Below are positions 1 through 8,094 of a DNA stretch of 36,300 nt, in pieces. The DNA comes from Calditerricola satsumensis (GTDB lineage: Bacteria > Bacillota > Bacilli > Calditerricolales > Calditerricolaceae): assembly GCF_014646935.1 (NCBI RefSeq), contig NZ_BMOF01000021.1, positions 1-36,300 of the forward strand, in the 5' to 3' direction. The position numbers and the translations under genes are program-made. The notes below the pieces were generated by a model, which searched no databases, was not told the DNA's origin, and was given only the letters and a program-made list of their open reading frames with translations. The stretch's first letter is position 1. Every line of letters starts with the position of its first letter.

Positions 1-87
1 GATTTTCTCGTGAGTGACCGGCTTCACTTCGGTTAGGTTTTTATGTGAGTTGACACGTGGGCAACCCCCGCCCCGTCAGCCGCCGCG

Positions 88-1827
88 TCAGTCTTCCAGC
101 GTCGACAGATCGCCGGCAGGCAACCCCAGCTCCCACGCCTTCAGCACGCGGCGCATGATCTTCCCGCTGCGCGTCTTCGGCAGCTTGTCGCGGAACTCGA
201 TCTCGCGCGGCATGGCGTGGGCAGCGAGGCGCTCGCGCACGAACTGGGCGATCTCCTTCTTCAGCTCCTCCGACGGTGCGTAGCCCTCGCGCAGGGCGAT
301 GAACGCCTTGATGATCTCCCCGCGCACCGGATCGGGCTTGCCGATGACGCCCGCCTCGGCCACGGCCGGGTGCTCGACGAGGCAGCTTTCCACCTCAAAG
401 GGGCCGACGCGCTCGCCGGAGGTGTTGATCACGTCGTCGGCGCGCCCCTGGAACCAGATGTACCCGTCCTCGTCCTTGTACGCCGTGTCGCCGGAGATGT
501 ACCAGCCGGGAAAGCGGAAGTACTCCTTGTACTTCTCCTCGTTGTTCCAGATCCGGCGCATCATCGACGGCCAGCCGACGCGTACGGCCAGATGGCCCAT
601 ACGGTACGGCGGCAGCTCATTGCCCTCGTCGTCGAGGATGGCCACCTGGACGCCGGGAACCGGCTTGCCCATCGACCCGGGTTTGATGTCCATGCAGCGG
701 TAGTTCGAGCAGATGATGCCGCCCGTCTCCGTCATCCACCAGTTGTCGTGGATGCGGAGGCCGAACACCTTCAGGCCCCACCGCACCACTTCGGGGTTGA
801 GCGGCTCACCGGCGCTCAAAATGTGCCGCAGGGAGGAGAGATCGTACTCCCGGGCCACCGCTTCGCCGGCGCCCATGAGCATGCGGAAGGCCGTCGGGGC
901 GCTGTACCACACGGTGACGCGGTATTTCTCGATGGTGGCGTACCACTCGCGGGGGTCGAACCGGCCGCCGCGGATGACGTTCGTGACGCCGTGCAGCCAG
1001 GGGGCAAAGACGCCGTAGGAGGTGCCGGTCACCCAGCCGGGGTCGGCCGTGCACCAGTAGATGTCGTCTTCCTTCAGGTCGACCGCCCACAGCCCGGTCC
1101 AATAGTGATGGATCATCGCGTTGTGCACGTACAGCACGCCCTTGGGCTTGCCCGTGGAGCCGGAGGTGTAGTGCAGGATCATCCCGTCTTCGCGGTCGAC
1201 CCATTCGATCTCCAGTTCCTCCTCCGCCGCGGCCATCTCCTTCTGGTAGTCGTAATAGCCGACGCCGTCGCCTTGGGGGAGGTCATCCCCCGCACCGACC
1301 AGGAGGATGTGCTTCAGCGCCGGCAGATCCTTCACTGGCACCCGGGGCAGGAGTTTCGGCGTGGTGACCAGGGCCACGGCTTCGCTGTCCTGCAGGCGGT
1401 CGCGCACCGCCTCTTCCATGAACGCCTCGAACAGCGGTCCGGCGATGGCACCGATCTTGAGAATGCCGAGCAGGCTGACGTACAGCTCCGGTGAGCGCGG
1501 CAGGAAGAGGAAGACGCGGTCGCCCTTGCGCACGCCCAGCTTGCGCAGCACGTTGCCGAACTTGTTCGACAGCACGCGCAGCTCGTCGTAGGTGTACGCC
1601 TCGTCTCGTCCCGTCGGGTCGCTGTAGTAGAGGGCGACCTTGTCCTTGCGCGATCCGGCGCAGTGGCGGTCGATGCACTCGTAGGCCATGTTCACCCGCC
1701 CCGTTTTGGCCCACGAGAAGACCCGTTCCGCCCCTTCCCAGGTGAAGGTGCGGTATGTCTCCTCATAATTCTCCAGGTTGGGCGTTATCCCGGGCATAGG
1801 CGGAATCCGTTCCGTCACTTGCGGCAT
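88..1827 (-). CDS. acsA: Acetyl-CoA synthetase (AMP-forming)
   Basis: Activates acetate to acetyl-CoA through acetyl-AMP in the cytoplasm. About 579 residues, close to the length of Bacillus AcsA. The AMP-binding P-loop YTSGSTGKPKG lies near residues 220-230, the WWMTETGG motif follows in the middle, and the C-terminal PKTRSGKIMRR carries the catalytic lysine (about residue 556) that is the usual acetylation target. I chose the ATG at 1827 because GGGAGG sits about 10 bases before it; an in-frame ATG at 1845 has no SD. It is monocistronic with its own promoter upstream. An inverted repeat lies in the leader. Assignment is by family motifs and is secure; acetate preference over propionate is inferred. 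Confidence 0.95.
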   Translation of the reverse strand: MPQVTERIPPMPGITPNLENYEETYRTFTWEGAERVFSWAKTGRVNMAYECIDRHCAGSRKDKVALYYSDPTGRDEAYTYDELRVLSNKFGNVLRKLGVRKGDRVFLFLPRSPELYVSLLGILKIGAIAGPLFEAFMEEAVRDRLQDSEAVALVTTPKLLPRVPVKDLPALKHILLVGAGDDLPQGDGVGYYDYQKEMAAAEEELEIEWVDREDGMILHYTSGSTGKPKGVLYVHNAMIHHYWTGLWAVDLKEDDIYWCTADPGWVTGTSYGVFAPWLHGVTNVIRGGRFDPREWYATIEKYRVTVWYSAPTAFRMLMGAGEAVAREYDLSSLRHILSAGEPLNPEVVRWGLKVFGLRIHDNWWMTETGGIICSNYRCMDIKPGSMGKPVPGVQVAILDDEGNELPPYRMGHLAVRVGWPSMMRRIWNNEEKYKEYFRFPGWYISGDTAYKDEDGYIWFQGRADDVINTSGERVGPFEVESCLVEHPAVAEAGVIGKPDPVRGEIIKAFIALREGYAPSEELKKEIAQFVRERLAAHAMPREIEFRDKLPKTRSGKIMRRVLKAWELGLPAGDLSTLED

Positions 1828-1860
1828 TGTCTGGCAACCTCCCATACTGGAGTGGCGTTC

Positions 1861-1892
1861 GAACGTTTTGGCGGTTTTTCCCCCAAACGTTC
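1861..1892 (-). repeat. Inverted repeat in the acsA leader
   Basis: GAACGTTT at 1861-1868 is repeated in inverse orientation as AAACGTTC at 1885-1892, with a 16-base spacer. It lies just downstream of the predicted acsA transcription start. It could be an operator or an mRNA hairpin; a plus-strand terminator role is less likely because no plus-strand gene precedes it. Confidence 0.5.
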
Positions 1893-1906
1893 ATCCTTTT
1901 TTCAAT

Positions 1907-1935
1907 AGAATAGTGCAAACCAACCAAATCGTCAA
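1907..1935 (-). promoter_or_regulatory. Sigma-A promoter of acsA
   Basis: On the minus strand a -35 TTGACG (1930-1935) and a -10 TATTCT (1907-1912) are separated by exactly 17 bases, preceded by an AT-rich tract up to about 1985 that could act as an UP element. It is the only strongly AT-rich patch in the window. Predicted transcription start near 1900, giving a leader of about 70 bases before the acsA start. Confidence 0.8.
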
Positions 1936-2027
1936 ACACATAAAAAATAGGCTAAAAATTCATAACAGAATGAAAGAAAATGGAGGCAGGAGCGCAACCT
2001 TGGCAGCCCCCCTGCCCCTTGATGCCA

Positions 2028-2641
2028 TCACGGTTTAAAGCTGACGGTCACATCGCGGCCCGAAATGTTCAGGTGGTTGCTCACCAGATGGATGATGGCA
2101 AGCACCTGATCGGGCTTCAGCTCCGCCGCTTTGACGACCACGTTGACGCGCCCGTTTTGCTGCATGACGACGGCGTCGGCGTACCCCTCGGCCTTGATCA
2201 GTTCCTCCAGTTGCATCTCCGCGCTGGCCGCATCCTCGAGAGCATCCAATTTTTTCTTCGCTTCGGCCACCGCCTCCGCCGACGCCTCAGCGCTGGCCAG
2301 CACATCGAGCAGTTCCTCGTGCTGGCGCGCACGCATCTCCTCGCGCATGTACCGATAGTTGGCGAAGAAGTCGTCGGATCCGGCGGTCGGCAGGGCGGTC
2401 GGAGCGTTGGCCGTCGGGTCCGTCTGCTGGCCCTTTGCCCCCTCCCCCTTCCCGAAGCGGCATCCTGCCCCGCTTCAGTCGTCGTCACGCTGCCCGTCGG
2501 CGCGTCCGTCTTCGCCGGCTCGCCCCCGGCGTTAAAAGCCACCGGCGGTTCGGGGGCCGGTTCGGCAAGCAGCATGTACGCCGACACCACCACCATCACG
2601 GTTAACGCGGACAAGAGCCACACGTTCTTGCGGTCTTGCAT
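2028..2641 (-). pseudogene. spoIIIAH: spoIIIAH, frameshifted
   Basis: SpoIIIAH is the mother-cell membrane protein that binds forespore SpoIIQ. The N-terminal frame (start ATG 2641, or 2647) encodes MQDRKNVWLL, one membrane segment and a Pro/Ala linker. The C-terminal frame (to 2028) encodes the conserved ring-building domain beginning DDFFANYRYMREEM. The two frames are offset by one base; the switch falls in the linker near two C5 runs (plus strand 2438-2442 and 2444-2448). Restoring one base would give a protein of about 204 residues, the normal size. It could be a true mutation, a slippage site or a homopolymer sequencing error. Last gene of the spoIIIA operon, directly after spoIIIAG. Confidence 0.85.
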
Positions 2642-2656
2642 CCTCATCCTTCCCCC

Positions 2657-3265
2657 TCACGGTTTTTTCGGCAGCACCGAAATGCGGTGCGCCGGCACGT
2701 CCAACACCCGCTGCACGGCCTCGACGATCCACCGCTTCACCTGCGCGTTCTCCACCCCCCGGGCCACCACGAGCACCCCGCGCACCTTCGGCTGGCGCGT
2801 CTTGATCACCACCGGCTTCTCGCCGCTGCCCTGGTTGACCACCACCACCTGATCCCGCTGCGTGGTGTCCGTCGTCTTCCGCGTTCCGCCGCGGCTGTCC
2901 TCTTCCTCGATCACCTGCTGGCGGTTGTCGCGGTTCACCTGCACCACCTGTTCGGGCGACGTCTCCAGGCTCACCATCACCGACACGTCGGAGACGCCCA
3001 TGACCAGCTCCAGCATCTCCCGCAGCTGGGACTCGTAATGCTCCTCCAGCTGCTTGATCGTCTGCGGCTCGCCGCCACCAGGGGCCGCGGCCGGCGCATC
3101 CCGTGCCATCGGCTCCGGCGGCGTATCCTTTTCAATGGCCAGGGTGTTGCTGACGAGCATGACGCCCACCCCGACGCAGAGGATGAGGATGAGCCATTGC
3201 AACGGGGTCAATTTGCCCCCTTCGCCCGCCCCTCCCCCGAAGGGAAACCATCCGCTTTTGCCCAC
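2657..3265 (-). CDS. spoIIIAG: Stage III sporulation protein AG
   Basis: Forms the large mother-cell ring of the SpoIIIA-SpoIIQ channel. About 202 residues: a short cytoplasmic N-terminus, one membrane segment (LTPLQWLILILCVGVGVML), a linker, then the ring-building domain with LEEHYESQLREMLELVMGV and the Val-rich C-terminus. I chose the GTG at 3265 because AAAGGAGG precedes it by 8 bases; a longer in-frame reading to 3565 overlaps spoIIIAF and lacks family similarity. The stop codon runs directly into the SD of spoIIIAH, suggesting coupled translation. Confidence 0.92.
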   Translation of the reverse strand: MGKSGWFPFGGGAGEGGKLTPLQWLILILCVGVGVMLVSNTLAIEKDTPPEPMARDAPAAAPGGGEPQTIKQLEEHYESQLREMLELVMGVSDVSVMVSLETSPEQVVQVNRDNRQQVIEEEDSRGGTRKTTDTTQRDQVVVVNQGSGEKPVVIKTRQPKVRGVLVVARGVENAQVKRWIVEAVQRVLDVPAHRISVLPKKP

Positions 3266-3314
3266 CGCGCGTCCCTCCTTTTCCGCTCCAACCCGTCTTC
3301 CACGTTTCGACCGC

Positions 3315-4007
3315 CTACGCGATGCGCATGCCGGCCTCGGCCTGTCGCCCGGGTCCGCTTCCCGCCACCACGCGCACCTGGTCTTCGCCCACCGCCAGGA
3401 CCTTGGCCAGGTAGGCTTCCACCTCGGGAAGGCGCCGCCCGTTTGCGGGACGCGCGGCGGGGATATTCCGGTTTTCCTCGTTCGCCACGCGAATGTCAAC
3501 CGGGGCGACGGGCTCGACATGTCCCCCGCCCTCCGCGTCGTTTCCATGCGGCGCCTCCGCCGCATCCCGCCGCTCCCGCACCGTCACGGTCAGGGAGGCC
3601 AGCGACACCCCGCCGTCCGCTTCGCGGGTCCATTCCACGTCCACTTCGTCCACCGCAAGCCCGAAGGCGGCCTCCACCTGCCGCCGCACCAGCTCCGCCA
3701 CGCGGGATTCCGCCTCCTCCATCGCCCGCTGGTCGAGGACCTGGCGCAGGGCGCGACCCTTCTCGGCGATTGCGCTCACGCTCTCCATCGCCGGCGCGGA
3801 AACGGCGGTCTGCACCGCAAGCCACTCGGCAGTCATGTGGGGCGAAAACAGCGTCAGCACCGGGCTCAGGATCACGAGCAAGATCAGCAGTCCCATCACC
3901 AGCTTGACGTACCGCTGCAGCTCGGTGTTGGGAAGCAGCAGGTCGAGGACCGTGGCGAGGAGCACGAGGAGCACGATTTTTTTGAGCCATACAGCCAGCA
4001 TGGCCAT
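3315..4007 (-). CDS. spoIIIAF: Stage III sporulation protein AF
   Basis: Mother-cell membrane component of the SpoIIIA complex. About 230 residues, slightly longer than the Bacillus protein. Two membrane helices occupy roughly residues 8-28 and 35-55 (KKIVLLVLLATVLDLLLPN; YVKLVMGLLILLVILSPVL), followed by an extracytoplasmic ring-building-like domain (EAESRVAELVRRQVEAAFGL) and a low-complexity tail rich in Ala/Glu/Asn. Start ATG 4007 follows GGGGGTGAGG. It begins 11 bases after the spoIIIAE stop. Confidence 0.9.
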   Translation of the reverse strand: MAMLAVWLKKIVLLVLLATVLDLLLPNTELQRYVKLVMGLLILLVILSPVLTLFSPHMTAEWLAVQTAVSAPAMESVSAIAEKGRALRQVLDQRAMEEAESRVAELVRRQVEAAFGLAVDEVDVEWTREADGGVSLASLTVTVRERRDAAEAPHGNDAEGGGHVEPVAPVDIRVANEENRNIPAARPANGRRLPEVEAYLAKVLAVGEDQVRVVAGSGPGRQAEAGMRIA

Positions 4008-4018
4008 CGCCTCACCCC

Positions 4019-5176
4019 CTACCGGAGCATCACCGCGGCGTTGCCGGCGGCGATGAGGATGGTGATCGAGAGGAAAAACATCAGCCCGACCGTCGCCAGT
4101 GCCGCGAAGACAAAGAGCAGATTCTTCCCGATCGTCCCCAGGCACCCGATGATCGGACTGGAGCCCAGGGGCTGCAGCACCGCCGCCGAAAGGTTGTAGA
4201 TAAACGCGAGGGTCAAGATCTTGATGGCCGGAAACGCGCACAGAAAGAGCAGGATGACCACGCCGGCCAGCCCGATGGCGTTTTTCACGAGGAGCGAGGC
4301 CCCGATCACCGTGTCCGTGGCGTCCGAAAACATGCGCCCCACCACGGGAACAAATTGGCTGGTCAGGAATTTCGCTGTCCGCAGCGCCACCCCGTCGGCG
4401 ACGGCGCTGGTGGCCCCCTGGATCGACACCACGCCGAGAAACACGGTGAGAAAGACCCCGAGCGCGCCCAGGCTGATCGTCCGCAGCAGGTTGGCCAATT
4501 GCGTCACCTTGTAGCGGTCGGAAAAGCTGGAGACGATGGACAGAACGGCCGAAAAGAAGAGCAGCGGGAAGACGATCTGCGCAATCAGCGTGCCGCTCAC
4601 GTTGACAAGGAAAACGATGAGCGGGTGGAACATCGACACGGAGACAACGTGGCCCATGGCCGCCAGCAGCGTCAGCACGAGGGGGATGAGGGCCAGCATG
4701 AAGTGGACCATCCGCTCGATCGCCTCGCGGGCGTAGCCGACGGCGAGGTGAAAGCTGCCCACGGCCACCCCGATCAGCACCATGTACGCGATGGCGTAGG
4801 CCACCTTGCTGACCGTGTTCCGCTCAAAGGCGTTTTGCAGGGTTTCGAGGAGCATGCTGAACACGGTGAGGATGACGATGGTGCCGAGCAGGCGGCCGCT
4901 GGCCAGCACCTCGTGCAGAAAGTAGGTGGCCAGGCCCTTCAGCACCCCCGTCACCTGCAAGCCGCCGTCCTGGCGCAGCACGTCGAGCAGGCTCGGCGCG
5001 CGCACCTCGGACAGGTACGGCCCGTAGTCGCGAAGCAGCGCCTGCCATGTCTGCTCCAACCCCGTCGTGTCCAGACGCTCCCACTGCCAGCGAACCAGTT
5101 CGTTGAGCGGTTCGGCTCCGGCCGGTGCCGCCGAGAAGGACAGCAGCCCGGCCAGGATCCCCGTCTTTCTCCACAC
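4019..5176 (-). CDS. spoIIIAE: Stage III sporulation protein AE
   Basis: Polytopic export-related component of the SpoIIIA complex in the mother-cell membrane that surrounds the forespore. 385 residues, near the usual length. An N-terminal signal peptide (about residues 1-21, ending AAPAGA) is followed by a soluble segment and then several hydrophobic helices (for example TIVILTVFSMLLETL and MVLIGVAVGSF). The start is a GTG at 5176; AAGGGATGGGG lies before it. It follows spoIIIAD by 31 bases in the same operon. Confidence 0.92.
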   Translation of the reverse strand: MWRKTGILAGLLSFSAAPAGAEPLNELVRWQWERLDTTGLEQTWQALLRDYGPYLSEVRAPSLLDVLRQDGGLQVTGVLKGLATYFLHEVLASGRLLGTIVILTVFSMLLETLQNAFERNTVSKVAYAIAYMVLIGVAVGSFHLAVGYAREAIERMVHFMLALIPLVLTLLAAMGHVVSVSMFHPLIVFLVNVSGTLIAQIVFPLLFFSAVLSIVSSFSDRYKVTQLANLLRTISLGALGVFLTVFLGVVSIQGATSAVADGVALRTAKFLTSQFVPVVGRMFSDATDTVIGASLLVKNAIGLAGVVILLFLCAFPAIKILTLAFIYNLSAAVLQPLGSSPIIGCLGTIGKNLLFVFAALATVGLMFFLSITILIAAGNAAVMLR

Positions 5177-5207
5177 CGTTCCCCATCCCTTCCCGCGGGT
5201 CTCGTGG

Positions 5208-5597
5208 TTAGGCCGGGAGGAGCTTCACGACCGTCTCGATGATCACCGTCACAATGGGAATGGCCATGATCAGAATCAGCACCTTTCCGGCCAGTTCGAT
5301 CTTGGCGGCAATGGCGCCCTGACCGGCATCCCGTGTGATCTGCGCGCCAAACTCGGCAATGTAGGCCACGCCGATGATTTTGAGGATGGTCTCGAGGTAG
5401 ATCAGGTTCACCTCGGCCTGAACGGCCAGCCGCTCGATGACGCGAATGACGGCGGCGATCTGCTTGACGAGCAGGAAAAAGATGATCACGCCGGTAAAGA
5501 CGGTCAGGGAAAAGGCAAAGAGCGGCTTGTGCTCCTTCAGGATGAGGATCAAGACGGTGGCGACCAGACCGATGCCGACGACCTGGATGATGTCCAC
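5208..5597 (-). CDS. spoIIIAD: Stage III sporulation protein AD
   Basis: Small four-helix membrane protein of the SpoIIIA complex, 129 residues, the normal size for the family. The beginning MDIIQVVGIGLVATVLILIL and the C-terminal IMAIPIVTVIIETVVKLLPA are typical of SpoIIIAD. The conserved segment EVNLIYLETILKIIGVAYI is present. It follows spoIIIAC by 12 bases with a GGAGG-type SD and is translated in the same operon. Confidence 0.93.
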   Translation of the reverse strand: MDIIQVVGIGLVATVLILILKEHKPLFAFSLTVFTGVIIFFLLVKQIAAVIRVIERLAVQAEVNLIYLETILKIIGVAYIAEFGAQITRDAGQGAIAAKIELAGKVLILIMAIPIVTVIIETVVKLLPA

Positions 5598-5609
5598 GCG
5601 TCCCCCCTC

Positions 5610-5813
5610 CTACGAAAAGAGGAAGACCCGCCGGATCTCCTGGAACAGGTCGTTCAGAAACTGGATGACCATGAACAAGACGACGATGAACCCGATCAGC
5701 GTCACCCAATGGGCCACGTCCTCTTTCCCCGCCTGCTTCAGCACGGTGTGGATGATGGCGATGATGATCCCGATGCCGGCGATCTGGAAGATGGCGTTCA
5801 CGTCATAGCCCAT
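5610..5813 (-). CDS. spoIIIAC: Stage III sporulation protein AC
   Basis: 67-residue membrane protein with two helices (IFQIAGIGIIIAIIHTVLKQ and WVTLIGFIVVLFMVIQFL), matching the length and hydropathy of SpoIIIAC. The family resembles SpoIIIAD and is needed for the activation of sigma-G. The ATG at 5813 follows GAGGTG by 5 bases. It sits 21 bases after the spoIIIAB stop. Confidence 0.92.
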   Translation of the reverse strand: MGYDVNAIFQIAGIGIIIAIIHTVLKQAGKEDVAHWVTLIGFIVVLFMVIQFLNDLFQEIRRVFLFS

Positions 5814-5834
5814 ACCCGCACCTCACATCCCCCA

Positions 5835-6353
5835 TCAGTACATGAGCAACACGACGAGAAGGCCCGTCAGCACGCCAAGGCTTTTGGCCATCTTTTCGTA
5901 CCGGCGTTGGTCTTCCCGCGCCAAGGCTTCCTCGGCGCGGAGGTGGGCGCACGCCGCGGTGATGTGGCGCTGTTGGTGCAGGCGGTCCGACCGGCCCAGC
6001 GACGCGGCCAGCTCGAGGAGGATTGCCCAATCCCCCTCCTTGAGCGCCAGCGCCCCGCGGTATTGCTGCACCGCCCGTTCCCAGCACAGCCGGTTGTCCG
6101 CCCCGTCCATCTCTTCCAGGTTGGCTGCCGCCTGACCAAACAGGGCGGCAAGGGGCCCGCGAAAGCGTTCGGCCAAGTGACGCAGGGCAAGCGGAAGGGG
6201 CGTGCAGCGGTAGACGATCTCCGTCTCCAGGACGCGCAGCATCTGCTCGAGCTGCAGGAGCTGGCGCGGACGCAAGGCCAGCTGGCGGGCGACGAGGAAG
6301 CCAAACGCGGCGCACGACCCGAACACCATGGCCGCCCCGATCAGCTTCAGCAT
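5835..6353 (-). CDS. spoIIIAB: Stage III sporulation protein AB
   Basis: 172 residues with an N-terminal membrane segment (MLKLIGAAMVFGSCAAFGF) and one at the C-terminus (SLGVLTGLLVVLLMY). Between them is a mainly helical domain containing RPRQLLQLEQMLRVLETEIVYRCTPL, which is characteristic of the family and resembles type II secretion GspF-like subunits. The start overlaps the spoIIIAA stop by 7 bases, so translation is probably coupled to the ATPase gene. Confidence 0.92.
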   Translation of the reverse strand: MLKLIGAAMVFGSCAAFGFLVARQLALRPRQLLQLEQMLRVLETEIVYRCTPLPLALRHLAERFRGPLAALFGQAAANLEEMDGADNRLCWERAVQQYRGALALKEGDWAILLELAASLGRSDRLHQQRHITAACAHLRAEEALAREDQRRYEKMAKSLGVLTGLLVVLLMY

Positions 6354-7309
6354 GGGATCGCCTCCCGCGCCAGGCGGCGAAACTGGCCGTCGAACACCGC
6401 TTCCACGGTGCCAGGGCCATTCCGCCGGCTCAGCACGACGAAACGGTCAAAGGCCCCCGACTGCACAATGGCCGACAGCACCGGCCGGCGGGCCACGTCG
6501 TTCAAGTCCTGACCGTGGGCGGTGACGAGGAGGACAACGCCGGCCCCCGCCGCCTCCTGCACGGCGAGGGCATCTTCACGGCGCCCCAGCTCGTCCGTGA
6601 CCAACACCTCCGGCGACATGGCGCGAATCATCATCATCCCTTCCGCCTTCGGGCAGCCGTCCAGCACATCCGTTCGCACGCCCACATCCAGCGTCGGCAC
6701 GCCGCGGACGCAGCCGGCAATCTCCGAGCGCTCGTCCACCACGCCGACCTTGCGCGGGGAAAGGCCCAGCTCGGGAACACCGTTCGACACCCACCGCACC
6801 AGATCGCGAAGCATGGTGGTCTTGCCGCACTGTGGGGGAGAGATGATCATCGTGCTGAGCAGGCGGCCGCCGGTGACGAGAAGCGGCAGCACCGCTTTGG
6901 CCGCCCCTGGCCGCTCGCGGGCGATGCGCACGTTGAACCCGGCGATGTCCCGCAGGTGGCGCACGCGGCCGTTTTCCACCACCGCCTTGCCGACCAAGCC
7001 CACGCGGTGTCCGCCGGCGATGGTGACAAAGCCGCGTTGCACCTCCTCCTCAAAGGCATACAGCGAATAGTGGCTGAGCAGGTTGAGCGTCTTGAGGCAA
7101 TCCTCTTCCGAGACGTGATACGCGTCCCGAGGGCGCGTCACCGGACGGCCGTCGGGGGCGACAAAGGCAAAGCCGTCGGCGGTGACCACTTCGAGGGGCC
7201 GACGGGCGCGCATCCGGATCTCCTCGATCCGCTCCGCCCAACCGGAGGGCATTTGCTGCAAGCACGCGCGTACGGTTGGCGCCAACACGCTGAGCACCGT
7301 CTTCACCAT
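6347..7309 (-). CDS. spoIIIAA: Stage III sporulation protein AA, ATPase
   Basis: Secretion-type ATPase of the SpoIIIA channel, cytoplasmic face of the mother-cell membrane. 320 residues. Walker A is SPPQCGKTTMLRDL (about residues 157-170) and the Walker B region is EVLVTDELGRREDA; the N-terminal MRARRPLEVV element is typical. First gene of the eight-gene operon, with SD GGAGGAGGAAGG just before the ATG and a sigma-E-like promoter upstream. Confidence 0.93.
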   Translation of the reverse strand: MVKTVLSVLAPTVRACLQQMPSGWAERIEEIRMRARRPLEVVTADGFAFVAPDGRPVTRPRDAYHVSEEDCLKTLNLLSHYSLYAFEEEVQRGFVTIAGGHRVGLVGKAVVENGRVRHLRDIAGFNVRIARERPGAAKAVLPLLVTGGRLLSTMIISPPQCGKTTMLRDLVRWVSNGVPELGLSPRKVGVVDERSEIAGCVRGVPTLDVGVRTDVLDGCPKAEGMMMIRAMSPEVLVTDELGRREDALAVQEAAGAGVVLLVTAHGQDLNDVARRPVLSAIVQSGAFDRFVVLSRRNGPGTVEAVFDGQFRRLAREAIPC

Positions 7310-7370
7310 GCCTTCCTCCTCCCGTCTGCGGCGGGCCCCCGGTGACCGAGGGACAGGGTGGACTTACCTC

Positions 7371-7400
7371 ATCTTTATGGGGTGCTTGGCCCCGTTATGA
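7371..7400 (-). promoter_or_regulatory. Sigma-E-like promoter of spoIIIA operon
   Basis: On the minus strand TCATAAC (7394-7400) and CATAAAGAT (7371-7379) are 14 bases apart. This resembles the sigma-E consensus (KMATATT, about 14 bases, CATACAAT) and lies about 60 bases before spoIIIAA. The Bacillus subtilis operon is known to be transcribed by sigma-E. The assignment here is by pattern only. Confidence 0.6.
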
Positions 7401-7448
7401 CGCTCCGCAACGCCGGGGCGGAAATCGGCCCTGTTGGCTGGCGTCCAC

Positions 7449-7476
7449 AAAAAAAGGCGGGATCGCGCATCCCGCC
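7449..7476 (-). terminator. Rho-independent terminator after the CD1247-like gene
   Basis: GGCGGGAT (7456-7463) pairs with ATCCCGCC (7469-7476) around a 5-base loop and is followed on the minus strand by seven T residues (7449-7455). It separates the upstream gene from the spoIIIA promoter. Confidence 0.88.
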
Positions 7477-7505
7477 TTGCCGTCGGCTCGTTTGCCCCAC
7501 CGATG

Positions 7506-7940
7506 TCACGAATGCAGCGGCTGTCCCTCGTGCTCGGCGCGCGGGGCGTCGTCTACCCGCTCCGCCTCGTCGGCGCCGTCCACCATAAGGAGCGTCTCCC
7601 CGCACGCCGGGCAGCACACCTCGTCCACGTCGTCGGTCAGCACGTCGTCGTCGAGGAGGACCGTCTCCTCGCAGTTCGGACATTCGAGGGCCAGCGCGTC
7701 CTCGGCCTCCTCGTCCTCCTCTTCGCCGTATACGTAGGCTTCCACATCGGTCAGATCCTCGTCCAGCGCTTCCAGATAGGCCTCCTGGTCGTCGACGCGC
7801 TCTTCCAATTCGCGCATCCGCTTGGCCATCTGGTCCATGACGCGGATCATTTCCTCGAGGATCCGCCCTTCGGAACCCTTGACGTCCATGCCCTCCGCCA
7901 ACCCGCGCAAGTAGGCCACGCGCGTTTCCAGCTGTTCCAC
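7506..7940 (-). CDS. CD1247-like N-terminal domain, zinc-ribbon protein
   Basis: About 144 residues, function unknown. The N-terminus (MEQLETRVAYLRGLAEGMDV) matches the CD1247-type domain, followed by a coiled coil (about residues 25-60), a very acidic stretch (YGEEEDEEAEDA) and a zinc ribbon with two CxxC pairs (CPNC and CPAC). Members of this family are often found beside spoIIIA or efp in spore formers. I chose the GTG at 7940: AAGGAGG lies 10 bases before it, while the upstream TTG is too close to the SD. Two tandem hairpins lie right before the SD. It is followed by a strong terminator. Confidence 0.75.
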   Translation of the reverse strand: MEQLETRVAYLRGLAEGMDVKGSEGRILEEMIRVMDQMAKRMRELEERVDDQEAYLEALDEDLTDVEAYVYGEEEDEEAEDALALECPNCEETVLLDDDVLTDDVDEVCCPACGETLLMVDGADEAERVDDAPRAEHEGQPLHS

Positions 7941-7957
7941 GGCTGCCAAACCTCCTT

Positions 7958-8008
7958 GGGGATCTTGGTCTGATCCCCTTACTGCGGGGATCTCTCGTTA
8001 GTATCCCC
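7958..8008 (-). promoter_or_regulatory. Tandem GGGGATC hairpins before a ribosome-binding site
   Basis: On the minus strand GGGGAT pairs with ATCCCC (8003-8008 with 7986-7991), and GGGGATC pairs with GATCCCC (7972-7978 with 7958-7964). The second hairpin ends directly against the AAGGAGG of the CD1247-like gene. The inner arms could also pair with each other, so the two states exclude one another. Confidence 0.5.
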
Positions 8009-8094
8009 GGGCAGCGGAAGGCGAAGGGGAGCAATCTTTCCCACGAGAGACCGCTCGGCGAAGCGGGTACACTACCGTCGAACCGTCGCCGATC

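Noticed and set aside
1-87. Possible hairpin or plus-strand terminator near 15-50
   Set aside because: Only a 4-bp stem (ACCG/CGGT) before T5; too weak, and no gene is visible upstream within the window.
217-1494. Long plus-strand open frame opposite acsA
   Set aside because: It mirrors the acsA coding frame in a GC-rich genome, has no SD and shows His/Arg/Gly-rich antisense composition without family features.
3266-3565. 100-residue N-terminal extension of spoIIIAG
   Set aside because: It overlaps spoIIIAF, is Arg/Trp-rich and unlike the family; GTG 3265 has a very good SD.
4355-6512. Plus-strand open frames opposite spoIIIAE, AD, AC and AB
   Set aside because: Shadows of the spoIIIA operon with antisense-type composition and no SD.
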